Shown: positions 7,153 to 16,613, counted from the first letter of the stretch. The stretch is 64,000 nt of DNA from Zhihengliuella alba (GCF_039538765.1 NZ_BAABCJ010000006.1:192125-256124); one strand, 5' to 3'. Made by a program: numbers and translations. Notes: a model not told the origin generated them from the sequence alone.

Positions 7153-9507
7153 ATGACCACGTTCCCCGCCGCCACCATCCTCGGCTACCCGCGCATCGGC
7201 CCGAACCGCGAGCTGAAGAAGGCCGTCGAGGCCTACTGGGCCGGCCGCATCGACGAGGCCGCCCTCGACGCGGCCTCGCACGAGCTGCAGGACCGCACCA
7301 TCGACCGCCTCGTCGGCCTCGGCCTCTCCGCGACCGACTCCTCCATCCCGGCGGACTTCGCGCTCTACGACCAGGTGCTGGACACCACGGCCGCCCTCGG
7401 CGCCCTGCCGCAGCGCTTCGCCGACCTGGCCGGCACCGACGGCGAGGTCGGCACCGACGCCTACTTCACGCTGGCCCGGGGCGACAAGGAGCGCCAGCCG
7501 CTGGAGATGACCAAGTGGTTCGACACGAACTACCACTACCTGGTCCCCGAGATCGGCCCCACCACGGTCTTCCGCCCGCTGGCCGACCGCCTCGCGGGGA
7601 TCGTCAAGCGCCAGTCGGCCCGCGGCAACACGCTCCGCCCGGTCCTCGTCGGCCCGGTGACCTACCTGCTGCTGTCCAAGCCGGAGGAGGGCGCCCCCGA
7701 GGGCTTCGACCCGCTGGACCGCCTGGACGACGTCGTCGCCGCCTACCGCGGCATCATCGCCCAGCTGGGCGCCGCCGGCGCCGAGTGGGTGCAGCTGGAC
7801 GAGCCGGGCCTGGTCACCGAGCGTGGCAGCGCCCTGGTCCCCCTCGCGGAGCGCGCGTACCGGACCATCGCCGGCGAGCGGGAGTACGACGGCGCCGCCC
7901 GCCCGTCGCTGCTCGTCACCACCGGGTACGGCACCGCCGGCGACATCGCCGCCCCGGGCTCCGGCCTCGCGGCGCTGGCCGCGACCGGCGTCGAGGCCGT
8001 CCACGCCGACCTGATCCGCGGCGCACTGCCGACCACCGAGCAGCTCGCGAAACTCGGCGCCACCCGCCTCGTCGCCGGCATCGTCGACGGCCGCAACATC
8101 TGGCGCAACGATCTCTCCGCCTCGCTGAAGACCCTGGTGGAGCTGGAGGCCGCGGCCGCCGGCGGCCTGTCCGTGGCCACCACCACCTCGCTGCTGCACG
8201 TCCCGCACGATGTCGCCCTGGAGCAGAACCTGCCCGAGCACCTGCCGGAGTGGCTGGCGTTCGCCGACCAGAAGGTCGCCGAGGTCCTCACGCTCTCCCG
8301 CGGGCTCGTCGGCGGCCCCGCCGCCGTGGAGTCCGAGGTCGCCGCCTCCGATGCGGCGATCGCCCACCGTGCGGCGTTCGCCGGCACCCGCGTCGAGTCG
8401 GTCCGCCAGCGCCAGGCCGCGCTGACCGCGCAGGACATCGACCGCGCCCCGGCCGAGGAGCGCGCCGAGGCCCAGCGCGCCCGCCTGGACCTGCCGGACC
8501 TGCCGACCACCACCATCGGCTCCTTCCCGCAGACCGGCGAGGTCCGCAAGGCCCGCGCCGAGTTCCGCGCTGGCCGGATCACGGCCGAGCAGTACGACCA
8601 GTTCCTCAAGGACGAGATCGCCCGCGTGGTCCGGCTCCAGGAGGACCTCGGCCTCGACGTGCTGGTGCACGGCGAGCCGGAGCGCAACGACATGGTCCAG
8701 TACTTCGCCGAGAACTTCGACGGCTTCGCCGCCACGGAGAACGGCTGGGTCCAGTCCTACGGCTCCCGCTGCACCCGCCCGTCGATCCTCTGGGGCGACG
8801 TCACCCGCCCGGAGGCGTTCACGGTGCCGTGGATCAGCTACGCGCAGTCCCTGACGCAGAAGCCGCTCAAGGGCATGCTCACCGGCCCGGTGACCATCCT
8901 CGCGTGGTCCTTCGTCCGCAACGACCAGCCCCTCGGCGAGACCGCCGACCAGGTGGCCCTGGCCCTGCGCGACGAGATCGCGGACCTCGAGGCCGCCGGC
9001 ATCGCGGCGATCCAGGTCGACGAGCCGGCCCTGCGCGAGCTGCTCCCGCTGCGCGCCGCCGACCAGCCGTCCTACCTGAAGTGGTCCGTGGACTCCTTCC
9101 GGCTGGCGACCTCCGGGGTGCGCACCGAGACGCAGATCCACACGCACCTCTGCTACTCGGAGTTCGGCGAGGTCATCGCCGGCATCGACGGGCTGAACGC
9201 GGACGTCACGAGCATCGAGGCGGCCCGCTCCAAGATGGAGGTCGCGGTGGACCTGGCCGAATTCGGCTACCGCCGCGGCGTGGGCCCGGGCGTCTACGAC
9301 ATCCACTCCCCGCGCGTGCCCTCCACGGAGGAGGTCGAGTCGCTCATCCGCACCGCCCTGGCCAACGTGCCGGTGGCGCAGCTCTGGATCAACCCGGACT
9401 GCGGCCTGAAGACGCGCGGCTACGAGGAGACCGTCGAGTCCCTGCGCAACGTGGTCGCGGCCACCGAGTCGGCCCGCGCCTCGCTGCTCGCCGAGGTCCC
9501 GGCCTAA
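7153..9507 (+). CDS. metE: Cobalamin-independent methionine synthase
   Basis: 784 residues, full length for MetE. It has the N-terminal barrel (GYPRIGPNRELKKA) and the catalytic C-terminal barrel (TTTIGSFPQT). Zinc and thiol-activating ligands are visible: His665 and Cys667 in IHTHLCYS, and Cys750 in NPDCGLKTRG. It transfers the methyl group of 5-methyl-THF (polyglutamate) to homocysteine. AAGGAG lies 6 bases before the ATG. It is the second gene behind the riboswitch. Two strong hairpins follow it, so it probably ends one transcript. The stop codon region is tandemly duplicated (see the 15-base repeat). Confidence 0.97.
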   Translation: MTTFPAATILGYPRIGPNRELKKAVEAYWAGRIDEAALDAASHELQDRTIDRLVGLGLSATDSSIPADFALYDQVLDTTAALGALPQRFADLAGTDGEVGTDAYFTLARGDKERQPLEMTKWFDTNYHYLVPEIGPTTVFRPLADRLAGIVKRQSARGNTLRPVLVGPVTYLLLSKPEEGAPEGFDPLDRLDDVVAAYRGIIAQLGAAGAEWVQLDEPGLVTERGSALVPLAERAYRTIAGEREYDGAARPSLLVTTGYGTAGDIAAPGSGLAALAATGVEAVHADLIRGALPTTEQLAKLGATRLVAGIVDGRNIWRNDLSASLKTLVELEAAAAGGLSVATTTSLLHVPHDVALEQNLPEHLPEWLAFADQKVAEVLTLSRGLVGGPAAVESEVAASDAAIAHRAAFAGTRVESVRQRQAALTAQDIDRAPAEERAEAQRARLDLPDLPTTTIGSFPQTGEVRKARAEFRAGRITAEQYDQFLKDEIARVVRLQEDLGLDVLVHGEPERNDMVQYFAENFDGFAATENGWVQSYGSRCTRPSILWGDVTRPEAFTVPWISYAQSLTQKPLKGMLTGPVTILAWSFVRNDQPLGETADQVALALRDEIADLEAAGIAAIQVDEPALRELLPLRAADQPSYLKWSVDSFRLATSGVRTETQIHTHLCYSEFGEVIAGIDGLNADVTSIEAARSKMEVAVDLAEFGYRRGVGPGVYDIHSPRVPSTEEVESLIRTALANVPVAQLWINPDCGLKTRGYEETVESLRNVVAATESARASLLAEVPA

Positions 9508-9524
9508 CCGGTCCCGGCCTAACC
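9495..9524 (+). repeat. 15-bp tandem duplication spanning the metE stop codon
   Basis: GGTCCCGGCCTAACC occurs twice head to tail. The first copy contains the TAA that ends metE and the second repeats it just downstream. It looks like a recent slippage duplication that left the protein unchanged. Confidence 0.85.
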
Positions 9525-9544
9525 GGCCCCGGCCAGCCGCCCTC

Positions 9545-9567
9545 GGGAGGCCCCCGCCGGGCCTCCC
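9545..9567 (+). terminator. Hairpin after metE (first of two)
   Basis: Perfect 9-bp stem GGGAGGCCC/GGGCCTCCC with a 5-base loop. There is no U tract, as is usual in high-GC actinobacteria. Confidence 0.6.
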
Positions 9568-9579
9568 CCGCGGATCGCG

Positions 9580-9610
9580 TGCGTCCGGCCCCTCCCCGGG
9601 GCCGGACGCA
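9580..9610 (+). terminator. Hairpin after metE (second of two)
   Basis: Perfect 13-bp stem TGCGTCCGGCCCC/GGGGCCGGACGCA with a 5-base loop. Together with the preceding hairpin it probably ends or attenuates the metF-metE transcript before metY. Confidence 0.75.
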
Positions 9611-9682
9611 CCCCGCACCCCCGTTCCATCCCCCGCCGCGGCCCGCCGGCTGCGGGAACTCAGGACCTAAGGAGCCCCTTCC

Positions 9683-11086
9683 ATGAGTTCGACCACCACC
9701 ATCCACGCCGGGTACGCCCCCGCGGGACCGCACTTCCCCGTGGCGGTCCCGGTCCACCAGACCACCGCCTACGAGTTCCCGTCCTACGCCGACGCCCGCG
9801 AGATGTTCGCCCTCACCAAGCCGGGCTTCACCTACTCGCGCACCGGCAACCCGACCGTGGCCGTGCTGGAGCAGCGCGTCGCCGAGCTCGAGGGCGGCAC
9901 GGCCGCCGTCGCACTGGCGAGCGGCCAGTCCGCCGTCGCCCTGGCCCTCCTGGCGCTCCTGGGCCGCGGCGACGCCGAGCGCGCCGGGGCGGACGGGCAC
10001 GACGGCGGCCCACGGACCGTGGTGGCCGCCCGCCAGCTCTACGGGGGCACCCTGGACCTGCTGACGGACACGTTCGCGGACTTCGGGTACCGGGTGGACT
10101 TCGTGGACCACCAGGACCTGGACGCCTGGCGCGCGGCGATCACGCCGCGGACGCGGGCGGTGCTGCTCGAGTCGATCACCAACCCGCTGGCCGAGCTGGC
10201 CGACGTGCCGGCGATCGCGGAGATCGCCCACGCGGCCGGCGTCCCGGTGGTCGTGGACAACACGCTCGCGACGCCGGTGCTCTACCGGCCGCTGGAGCAC
10301 GGCGCGGACATCGTGGTGCACTCGGCCACCAAGTTCCTCGGCGGGCACGGCAGCGCGCTCGCGGGCGTGGTGGTGGACGGCGGCCGCTTCGACTTCGCCG
10401 CGGACCCGGCCAAGTGGCAGCAGCTCGCCGCCCCGAAGGCCCGCTACGCGGCCGGCAGCGGGGCCGGCGCGTCCCTGGTGGAGCGCTACGCGTCCTGCCC
10501 GTTCGCCGCCCTGGTGCGCAGCAAGTACCTGCACGACCTCGGCCCGGCGCTCGCACCCGACGCCGCGGCCAGCATCCTGCGCAGCATCGAGACCCTGAAT
10601 CTGCGCGTCGCCCGGCACGGGGCCAACGCCCGCGCCGTGGCCGCGCACCTGGCCGGGCACCCCGCCGTCGCACGCGTCCACCACCCGGCCGTCCTGGCCG
10701 GGACGGACCCGGAGTCGACGACGGCGCGCATCGCCGCCCGCGACTACCCGCGCGGGGCCGGCTCCGTGTTCGCCTTCGACCTGGCCGTGGATCCGGACCG
10801 GGACCCGGACGCCGTCGGCCGCTTCATCGACGCCCTGGGCCTGTTCAAGCTGGTCGCCAACCTCGGGGACACCCGGTCCCTGGTGGCGCACCCGGCCGCG
10901 ATGACGCACTGCCGCATGACGCGGGAGCAGCGCGCCGCCGCCGGCATCGCCGAGACCACCGTCCGGGTGTCGATCGGGCTGGAGGAGCCCGAGGACCTCG
11001 TCGCGGACCTGGATCAGGCGCTGCTGACCGTCGACGCGGCCCGCGCCGGCGACCTCGACCCACAGGAAGGACGCGTGGCCTCGTGA
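9683..11086 (+). CDS. metY: O-acetylhomoserine sulfhydrylase
   Basis: 467 residues of the Cys/Met-metabolism PLP family. The PLP lysine is in HSATKFLGGHG. The long C-terminal region with GLFKLVANLGDTRSLVAHPA is typical of MetY/Met17-type sulfhydrylases rather than cystathionine synthases. It joins sulfide from the sulfite reductase to O-acetylhomoserine, giving homocysteine directly. A good AAGGAG precedes the ATG. The stop overlaps the GTG of the next gene (GTGA), so the pair is co-translated. A short extra segment near residues 100-108 (GDAERAGADGHDGG) looks like a loop insertion. Confidence 0.88.
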   Translation: MSSTTTIHAGYAPAGPHFPVAVPVHQTTAYEFPSYADAREMFALTKPGFTYSRTGNPTVAVLEQRVAELEGGTAAVALASGQSAVALALLALLGRGDAERAGADGHDGGPRTVVAARQLYGGTLDLLTDTFADFGYRVDFVDHQDLDAWRAAITPRTRAVLLESITNPLAELADVPAIAEIAHAAGVPVVVDNTLATPVLYRPLEHGADIVVHSATKFLGGHGSALAGVVVDGGRFDFAADPAKWQQLAAPKARYAAGSGAGASLVERYASCPFAALVRSKYLHDLGPALAPDAAASILRSIETLNLRVARHGANARAVAAHLAGHPAVARVHHPAVLAGTDPESTTARIAARDYPRGAGSVFAFDLAVDPDRDPDAVGRFIDALGLFKLVANLGDTRSLVAHPAAMTHCRMTREQRAAAGIAETTVRVSIGLEEPEDLVADLDQALLTVDAARAGDLDPQEGRVAS

Positions 11087-12321
11087 GCACCCCCGGATTC
11101 AACACCACGGCCATCCACGCCGGCCAGGAGCCGGACCCGCTGACCGGCGCGGTCATCCCGCCGATCTACCAGACCTCCACGTTCGTGCAGGACGGCATCA
11201 ACGTGCTGCGCGCCGGCCACGAGTACTCGCGCGGCTCCAACCCGACCCGGGACGGCTTCCAGACCCAGCTCGCCGCCCTCGAGGGCGGGGCCGCCGGGTT
11301 CGCCTTCGCCTCCGGACTGGCCGCCGAGGACGCGCTGCTGCGCGGGGTGCTCCGGCCCGGCGACCACATCGTGCTCGGCGGCGACGGCTACGGCGGCACC
11401 AACCGGCTGGTCAACCACCTGCTGGGCCCGTGGGGCGTCACCAACACCGCCGTGGACATCACGGACCTCGGCGCCGTCGCCGCCGCGGTGCAGCCCGGGC
11501 GGACCGCGGTGCTCTGGCTGGAGACGCCGTCCAACCCGCTGCTGTCCATCGCGGACGTCGCCGGGTGGGCGCGGGTCGCGCACGCCGCGGACGCCCTGCT
11601 CATCGTCGACAACACGTTCGCCTCGCCCTACCTGCAGCGGCCGCTGGCGCTCGGCGCGGACGTGGTGGTCCACTCGACCACCAAGTACATCGGCGGGCAC
11701 TCGGACGTCCTCGGCGGCGCCGTCGTCGTCCGCGACGGGCAGTTCCGCGGCAGGGCGCTGGCGGAGACGGTTGGCTACCAGCAGTTCGCCGGTGGCGCCG
11801 TCGCCGGGCCCCAGGACTCGTACCTGGCCGCGCGCGGGTTGAAGACCCTCGGGCTGCGCATGGAGCGGCACGGGGCCAACGCGCTGCGCGTGGCCCGGTG
11901 GGCGCAGGAGCAGCCCGGCGTGGAGCAGGTGCTGTACCCGGGGCTGGAGGACCATCCGGGGCATGCGCTGGCGGCGCAGCAGATGGACGGCTTCGGCGGC
12001 ATCGTCTCGCTGCGGCTCGGGAGCGAGGCGGCGGCGCGCGCGTTCGCGGAGTCCACCCGGCTGTTCGGCCTCTCGGTCAGTCTCGGCGGGGTCGAGTCGC
12101 TCGTCTGCTACTGCTCCGAGATGACGCACGCCTCCGTGCGCGGCACCGAGCTGGCCGTGCCCACGGACCTGGTCCGGCTCTCCGTGGGCGTCGAGGACGT
12201 GGACGATCTGATCGAGGACCTCGGCCAGGCGCTGGACTGCTCGCGAGAGGCCGGCCGGGCCGCCGCGCGGCAGTCGGCCGCTGCACCCGCGGGCCATGAG
12301 ACGGTGACCGCGGGCGTCTAG
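11083..12321 (+). CDS. metB: Cystathionine gamma-synthase (PLP trans-sulfuration enzyme)
   Basis: 412 residues with a GTG start at 11083 inside the metY stop. Family motifs: HAGQEPDPLTGAVIPPIYQTST, SGLAAEDALLR, VDNTFASPYLQRPL and the PLP site HSTTKYIGGHSD. The ending pattern (SLGGVESLVCYCSEMTH) fits gamma-synthase or gamma-lyase; sequence alone does not separate these two. The neighbours favour synthesis of cystathionine from O-acetyl- or O-succinylhomoserine and cysteine. With metY, the cell would have both direct sulfhydrylation and trans-sulfuration routes in one operon. Frame upstream of 11083 lies within metY and is not used. Confidence 0.85.
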   Translation: MSTPGFNTTAIHAGQEPDPLTGAVIPPIYQTSTFVQDGINVLRAGHEYSRGSNPTRDGFQTQLAALEGGAAGFAFASGLAAEDALLRGVLRPGDHIVLGGDGYGGTNRLVNHLLGPWGVTNTAVDITDLGAVAAAVQPGRTAVLWLETPSNPLLSIADVAGWARVAHAADALLIVDNTFASPYLQRPLALGADVVVHSTTKYIGGHSDVLGGAVVVRDGQFRGRALAETVGYQQFAGGAVAGPQDSYLAARGLKTLGLRMERHGANALRVARWAQEQPGVEQVLYPGLEDHPGHALAAQQMDGFGGIVSLRLGSEAAARAFAESTRLFGLSVSLGGVESLVCYCSEMTHASVRGTELAVPTDLVRLSVGVEDVDDLIEDLGQALDCSREAGRAAARQSAAAPAGHETVTAGV

Positions 12322-12342
12322 CGGCCACCCGGGAAGACGGAA

Positions 12343-12376
12343 CGGCGGGCGTCCACCGAATGGTGGGCGCCCGCCG
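12343..12376 (+). terminator. Terminator of the metY-metB operon
   Basis: A 15-bp stem starting CGGCGGGCG and ending CGCCCGCCG, with one G-U pair and a GAAT tetraloop, 21 bases past the metB stop. Confidence 0.85.
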
Positions 12377-12394
12377 TCGATCCCCCTCAAGATC

Positions 12395-12417
12395 CCCGGA
12401 AGATTCCCCCTTCCGGG
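12395..12417. terminator. Second hairpin between convergent metB and pstB
   Basis: 8-bp stem CCCGGAAG/CTTCCGGG with a 7-base loop. It lies between two stronger hairpins and could serve either strand. Confidence 0.5.
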
Positions 12418-12420
12418 CCC

Positions 12421-12445
12421 CCGCCCCGTCCGTTCGTCGGGGCGG
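12421..12445. terminator. Third hairpin, probable pstB terminator
   Basis: 8-bp stem CCGCCCCG/CGGGGCGG with a 9-base loop, 15 bases beyond the pstB stop on the minus strand. Confidence 0.6.
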
Positions 12446-12459
12446 AAACTCAGTGCGGC

Positions 12460-13239
12460 TCAGCCGAAGCGGCCGGAGACGTAGTCCTCCGTGGCCTTCT
12501 CGCGCGGCGTGCTGAAGATCGTGGACGTCTCCGCGTATTCGATCAGCTTGCCCGGCTTGCCGGTGCCGGCGATGTTGAAGAACGCCGTCTTGTCGGAGAC
12601 GCGCGCGGCCTGCTGCATGTTGTGCGTGACGATGACGACCGTGTACTGGTCCTTCATCTCGTTGATGAGGTCCTCGATCGCCAGGGTGGAGATCGGGTCC
12701 AGCGCGGAGCACGGCTCGTCCATGAGGATCACGTCCGGCTCCACCGCGATGCTGCGGGCGATGCAGAGGCGCTGCTGCTGACCGCCGGAGAGGCCCGAGC
12801 CCGGCTTCTCCAGGCGGTCCTTGACCTCGTTCCAGAGGTTGGCGCCGCGGAGGGACTTCTCCACGATCGTGTCCGCGTCGCCCTTGGAGATCCGCTTGCC
12901 GTTCAGGCGGATGCCCGCCAGCACGTTGTCCCGGATGGACATGGTGGGGAACGGGTTGGGGCGCTGGAAGACCATGCCGATGGTCGAGCGGACGGAGACG
13001 GGGTCCACGCCGGGAGCGTAGATGTCGTCTCCGTCCAGGAGGAGCTTGCCCTCCACCCGGGCGCCCGGGATGACCTCGTGCATGCGGTTCAGCGTCCGCA
13101 GGAAGGTGGTCTTGCCGCAGCCGGACGGGCCGATGAAGGCCGTCACGGACTTGGGCTCGATGGAGATGTTCACGCCCTCCACAGCGAGGAACTTGCTGTA
13201 GTAGACGTTGAAGTCGATGGCGTCGATGCGCTTGGACAT
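12460..13239 (-). CDS. pstB: Phosphate ABC transporter ATP-binding protein
   Basis: 259 residues, usual PstB length. Walker A GPSGCGKTT, signature LSGGQQQRLCIARS, and Walker B VILMDEPCSALDP all read clearly, and the start MSKRIDAIDFNVYY matches PstB. It is the cytoplasmic ATPase that powers phosphate uptake through PstC/PstA. It is the last gene of pstSCAB, 31 bases after pstA, and convergent with metB across a three-hairpin region. Confidence 0.97.
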   Translation of the reverse strand: MSKRIDAIDFNVYYSKFLAVEGVNISIEPKSVTAFIGPSGCGKTTFLRTLNRMHEVIPGARVEGKLLLDGDDIYAPGVDPVSVRSTIGMVFQRPNPFPTMSIRDNVLAGIRLNGKRISKGDADTIVEKSLRGANLWNEVKDRLEKPGSGLSGGQQQRLCIARSIAVEPDVILMDEPCSALDPISTLAIEDLINEMKDQYTVVIVTHNMQQAARVSDKTAFFNIAGTGKPGKLIEYAETSTIFSTPREKATEDYVSGRFG

Positions 13240-13270
13240 GTGGTTCCTTCGTGAAAAGTCTCGAGGGGGC

Positions 13271-14395
13271 TCAGCGGCCGGTCTTCTTGGGCGCGAACGC
13301 CTTGGCGATGAAGCGTGCGGTGAGGTTCAGGAGCATGACGATGATGATCAGCACCAGGGCCGCGGCCCAGGCGCGCTGCTCCGAGGCGTCCGGGGCGGCC
13401 GGGGCCGTCGGGAACATCATCTGCCGGTAGATGTATACCGGCAGGGACATCATCCAGTCCTTGGCCAGGTTCCAGTTGGTGCTCACCGCGACGCCGGCCG
13501 TGACCAGGATCGGGGCGGTCTCGCCGATGACGCGGGCGATCGCCAGGGTGACACCGGAGGCGATACCGGAGATCGCCGTGGGGATGACGACCTTCAGGAT
13601 GGTCCGCCACTTGCGCACGCCGAGGGCGTAGGACGCCTCGCGGAGCTCGTTGGGGACCACCCGGAGCATCTCCTCGGTGGAGCGGACGACGACGGGGATC
13701 ATCAGCACGGACAGGGCGATCACGGCCGTGAAGCCCATGACGTTGTCGCCCGGGCCGACCAGCGTGAGCATGAGGCCGGCCGCGAAGAGGCCCGCGACGA
13801 TCGACGGGATGCCGGTCATGACGTCCACGAAGAACGTGATGGCCCGGGAGAACGTCCCGCCGCGGCTGTACTCCACCAGGTAGATGGAGGTCAGCAGACC
13901 GATCGGGACGGAGATGGCGGTGGCCCCCAGCGTCATGACGAGCGAGCCGATGAGCGCGTGCTTGACGCCGCCCAGGATCGCCGTGCCGTCCTCGACGGAG
14001 GCCTGGTCGACCGCGCCGGTGATGCCGGTCATGTCCGAGGCCAGGAAGCCCGGGGCCAGCAGGCCCGGCAGGCCGATGGACAGGACCGTCCAGACCACGG
14101 AGATCAGCGGCAGCAGGGCGACCAGGAAAGCGCCCACCACCAGGTTGGTCCAGAGCTGGTCGGTGGCCTTGCGCCCGTTCTCCATGATCCGCGTGACCGC
14201 GTAGTTGGAGACGACGTAGAAGATGGCGGTCAGGACCGCCCAGCCGGCGACGTTGAAGCCGAGGACGGCCATGATGGCCGAGGCGACGATGAGCGAGCCG
14301 GCGAGGCAGGCGATCCAGGTCCAGCGCGGCTTGCGCCCCTGGATCAGCTTGGACTTGCCGATGTTCTCGCGGTTCTCCTGCAGTACCTGTGTCAT
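13271..14395 (-). CDS. pstA: Phosphate ABC transporter permease PstA
   Basis: 374 residues. Two extra hydrophobic segments precede the standard permease core, whose EAA-type loop reads ELREASYALGVRKWRTILKVVIP. The ATG at 14395 overlaps the pstC stop as ATGA. Longer readings of the frame lie antisense or inside pstC and were discarded. It forms the membrane channel with PstC. The N-terminal extension of about 100 residues is common in actinobacterial PstA. Confidence 0.95.
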   Translation of the reverse strand: MTQVLQENRENIGKSKLIQGRKPRWTWIACLAGSLIVASAIMAVLGFNVAGWAVLTAIFYVVSNYAVTRIMENGRKATDQLWTNLVVGAFLVALLPLISVVWTVLSIGLPGLLAPGFLASDMTGITGAVDQASVEDGTAILGGVKHALIGSLVMTLGATAISVPIGLLTSIYLVEYSRGGTFSRAITFFVDVMTGIPSIVAGLFAAGLMLTLVGPGDNVMGFTAVIALSVLMIPVVVRSTEEMLRVVPNELREASYALGVRKWRTILKVVIPTAISGIASGVTLAIARVIGETAPILVTAGVAVSTNWNLAKDWMMSLPVYIYRQMMFPTAPAAPDASEQRAWAAALVLIIIVMLLNLTARFIAKAFAPKKTGR

Positions 14396-15345
14396 CAGTT
14401 GGCCCCCGAGAATTCCTTGTGGCGGCTGACGATCCAGCGCGCGATCATGTTGACGGCCAGCGTAATGACGAAGAGGACCAGGCCCGCCGCGATCAGCTCG
14501 TGCTGGCGCATTCCGAACGCCTCGGGGAAGTTCAGGGCGATCTCCGACGGGATCGTCTGGTTTCCGACGTTGATGATGTTGGCCGAGAGCGCGCCGGGCG
14601 AGAGGACCAGCGTGACGGCCATGGTCTCGCCGAGGGCGCGGCCGAGGCCGAGCATGATGGCCGAGACGATGCCGGCGCGGGCGAACGGCAGGACGGACAT
14701 CTTGATCATCTCCCAGCGGGTCGCGCCGAGCGCGAGCGCCGCCTCCTCGTGGAGCTTGGGGGTCTGGACGAAGATCTCGCGGCACAGGCTGGTGATGATC
14801 GGCAGGATCATCACGGCCAGCACCACCGAGGCGGTGAAGAGGGTGCGCCCGGTCTGCGAGTAGCCGCCGGCGAACAGCGGGATCCAGCCGGCGTTCTCGG
14901 CGAGCCAGGCGTAGATCGGGACCAGCTGCGGGCCGAGGAAGGCCATGCCCCAGGCGCCGTAGACCACCGACGGGATGGCCGCCAGGAGGTCGATCACGTA
15001 GCCGAAGGCCTGGCTGACGCGCTTGGGGGCGTAGTGGGAGATGAAGAGCGCGACGCCGATGGCGACGGGCGTGGCGATCACCAGTGCGATCGCGGAGGCG
15101 ATCACGGTGCCGATCATCATCGGCCAGACGTAGGACCAGAAGCTGGTCTTGCCGTGGCTCAGCTCGCCCTCGCCGGCGGTGAGCGCGGGGATCGACTCGA
15201 CCACCAGGTAGAGGGCGACGAACGCCAGGATGGCGAGGATGACGATGCCCGCCGTGAGCGCGGTGCCGGAGAAGATCTTGTCTCCGGCCCGCCCGGCCGC
15301 CGACTTGGGGTCGTGCAGCCCGGATGAGGGGGAAGTGACTGTCAC
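14395..15345 (-). CDS. pstC: Phosphate ABC transporter permease PstC
   Basis: 316 residues from the GTG at 15345. I prefer this over a GTG 39 bases upstream because GAAGGA lies 5 bases before it and the extra 13 residues are Arg-rich without homology signs. Membrane segments and the EAA loop (LHEEAALALGATRWEMIKMSVLP) identify PstC. It partners PstA. A strong hairpin between pstS and this gene probably reduces the level of pstCAB relative to pstS. Confidence 0.93.
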   Translation of the reverse strand: MTVTSPSSGLHDPKSAAGRAGDKIFSGTALTAGIVILAILAFVALYLVVESIPALTAGEGELSHGKTSFWSYVWPMMIGTVIASAIALVIATPVAIGVALFISHYAPKRVSQAFGYVIDLLAAIPSVVYGAWGMAFLGPQLVPIYAWLAENAGWIPLFAGGYSQTGRTLFTASVVLAVMILPIITSLCREIFVQTPKLHEEAALALGATRWEMIKMSVLPFARAGIVSAIMLGLGRALGETMAVTLVLSPGALSANIINVGNQTIPSEIALNFPEAFGMRQHELIAAGLVLFVITLAVNMIARWIVSRHKEFSGAN

Positions 15346-15423
15346 AAGTGTCCTTCGAACGGTAGGAGTGACACGGACTCGCACACGGCCGGAGCCGCGC
15401 GCTTCTCTGCTCTACGCGCGGCC

Positions 15424-15459
15424 GTGGTCCCCGCCGCGGGGGATCGCTGCGGGGACCAC
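15424..15459 (-). terminator. Attenuating hairpin between pstS and pstC
   Basis: A perfect 11-bp stem GTGGTCCCCGC/GCGGGGACCAC with a 14-base loop in the 152-base gap. It is likely an mRNA-stabilising or partial termination element that makes the binding protein more abundant than the permease. Confidence 0.6.
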
Positions 15460-15497
15460 GACCTGGGTGCGCGTGAGCGGCGCGATTCAGTTAGAGC

Positions 15498-16613
15498 TTA
15501 GCCCTGAACGCCGATGCCGCCGATGGACTCGAGCGCGCGCTCGCGGAGGGACTCGGAGAGCGGGGCGTTGCCCGCGGAGCCCTCGGCCGTGGTCTGGCCG
15601 TCCTCGGAGACGACGTACTCGGCGAAGGCCTTCACCAGGTCGGCGGTCTCCTGGTCCTGGTAGGCGTTGCAGTAGATGTGGTAGGAGACCAGGACGATCG
15701 GGTAGGTGCCGGCCGCGGTGGTGTTGCGGTCCAGCTCGACGGCCATGTCGTTCTCCGCGGCGCCCTCGACCGGGTTCGCGTTCTCGACGGCCTTGGCAGC
15801 GGCCTCGGCGGAGTACGGGACGTACTCCTCGCCGACCTTCACGGCCACGGTCCCGAGGGAGCCGACGGCGGAGGCGTCGGCGTAGGTGATCGCACCGTCG
15901 GTGCTGGAGACGAGGCCCACGACGCCGGCCGTGCCCTGCGCGTTGTCCGCGACGATCTCCTGCGGCCAGTCCTCGACGACGTCGTAGGTCCAGTTCTCCG
16001 GGGCCGCGGCGGTCAGGTAGTCGGTGAAGTTCTCGGTGGTGCCCGAGGAGTCCGAGCGGTGGACCACGGTGATCGGGGTCTCGGGGAGCTCGGCGTCCGG
16101 GTTCTGCTCGGCGATCTCCGGGGCGTTCCAGGCGGTGATCTTGCCGGCGAAGATGCCGGCGATGGTCTCCGCGTCCAGGTTCAGCGTGTCCACGCCCTCC
16201 AGGTTGAACGCGACGGCGACCGGGGAGATGTAGGCCGGGATGTGGAAGGCGCCGTCCGGGCCGCAGACCTCCTTGGAGCTCTCCAGCTCCTCGGCGTCCA
16301 TGGCGGCGTCGGAGCCGGCGAAGGAGTACTGGCCGGCCAGGAAGCCCTCGCGGCCCGAGCCGGAGCCGACCGGGTTGTACTGGACGGTGGCCTCGGGGGC
16401 CACGGACGAGAAGCCGTCCGTCCAGGCCGTCATCGCTGCCTCCTGCGAGGACGCGCCGCCGCCGGAGAGCGTGCCGGTCACCTCGGACGCCGCGCCGCCA
16501 CCGGCCGAGCCGGAGGCCTCGGTGGTCGGGTTGTTGGAGCCACCGCAGGCCGTCAGGGCGACGGCGGCGACGGAAAGGACGGCTGCGGACTGAGCGAAGT
16601 GGAGCTTCTTCAC
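15498..16613 (-). CDS. pstS: Phosphate-binding lipoprotein PstS
   Basis: 371 residues. The signal peptide ends in the lipobox LTAC with lipidated Cys23, followed by a Gly/Ser/Asn-rich spacer. Phosphate-binding motifs include SGGGASSQ, GSGSGREGFLAGQ and VVHRSDSSGTTENFTDYL. It captures phosphate outside the membrane and hands it to PstCAB. First gene of the operon, behind a PHO box at 16694-16715. Confidence 0.96.
   Translation of the reverse strand: MKKLHFAQSAAVLSVAAVALTACGGSNNPTTEASGSAGGGAASEVTGTLSGGGASSQEAAMTAWTDGFSSVAPEATVQYNPVGSGSGREGFLAGQYSFAGSDAAMDAEELESSKEVCGPDGAFHIPAYISPVAVAFNLEGVDTLNLDAETIAGIFAGKITAWNAPEIAEQNPDAELPETPITVVHRSDSSGTTENFTDYLTAAAPENWTYDVVEDWPQEIVADNAQGTAGVVGLVSSTDGAITYADASAVGSLGTVAVKVGEEYVPYSAEAAAKAVENANPVEGAAENDMAVELDRNTTAAGTYPIVLVSYHIYCNAYQDQETADLVKAFAEYVVSEDGQTTAEGSAGNAPLSESLRERALESIGGIGVQG

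Noticed and set aside
9683..12321. metY and metB as a recent tandem duplication
   Set aside because: They share only family motifs. Lengths, N-termini and C-terminal regions differ, fitting two long-separated subfamilies.
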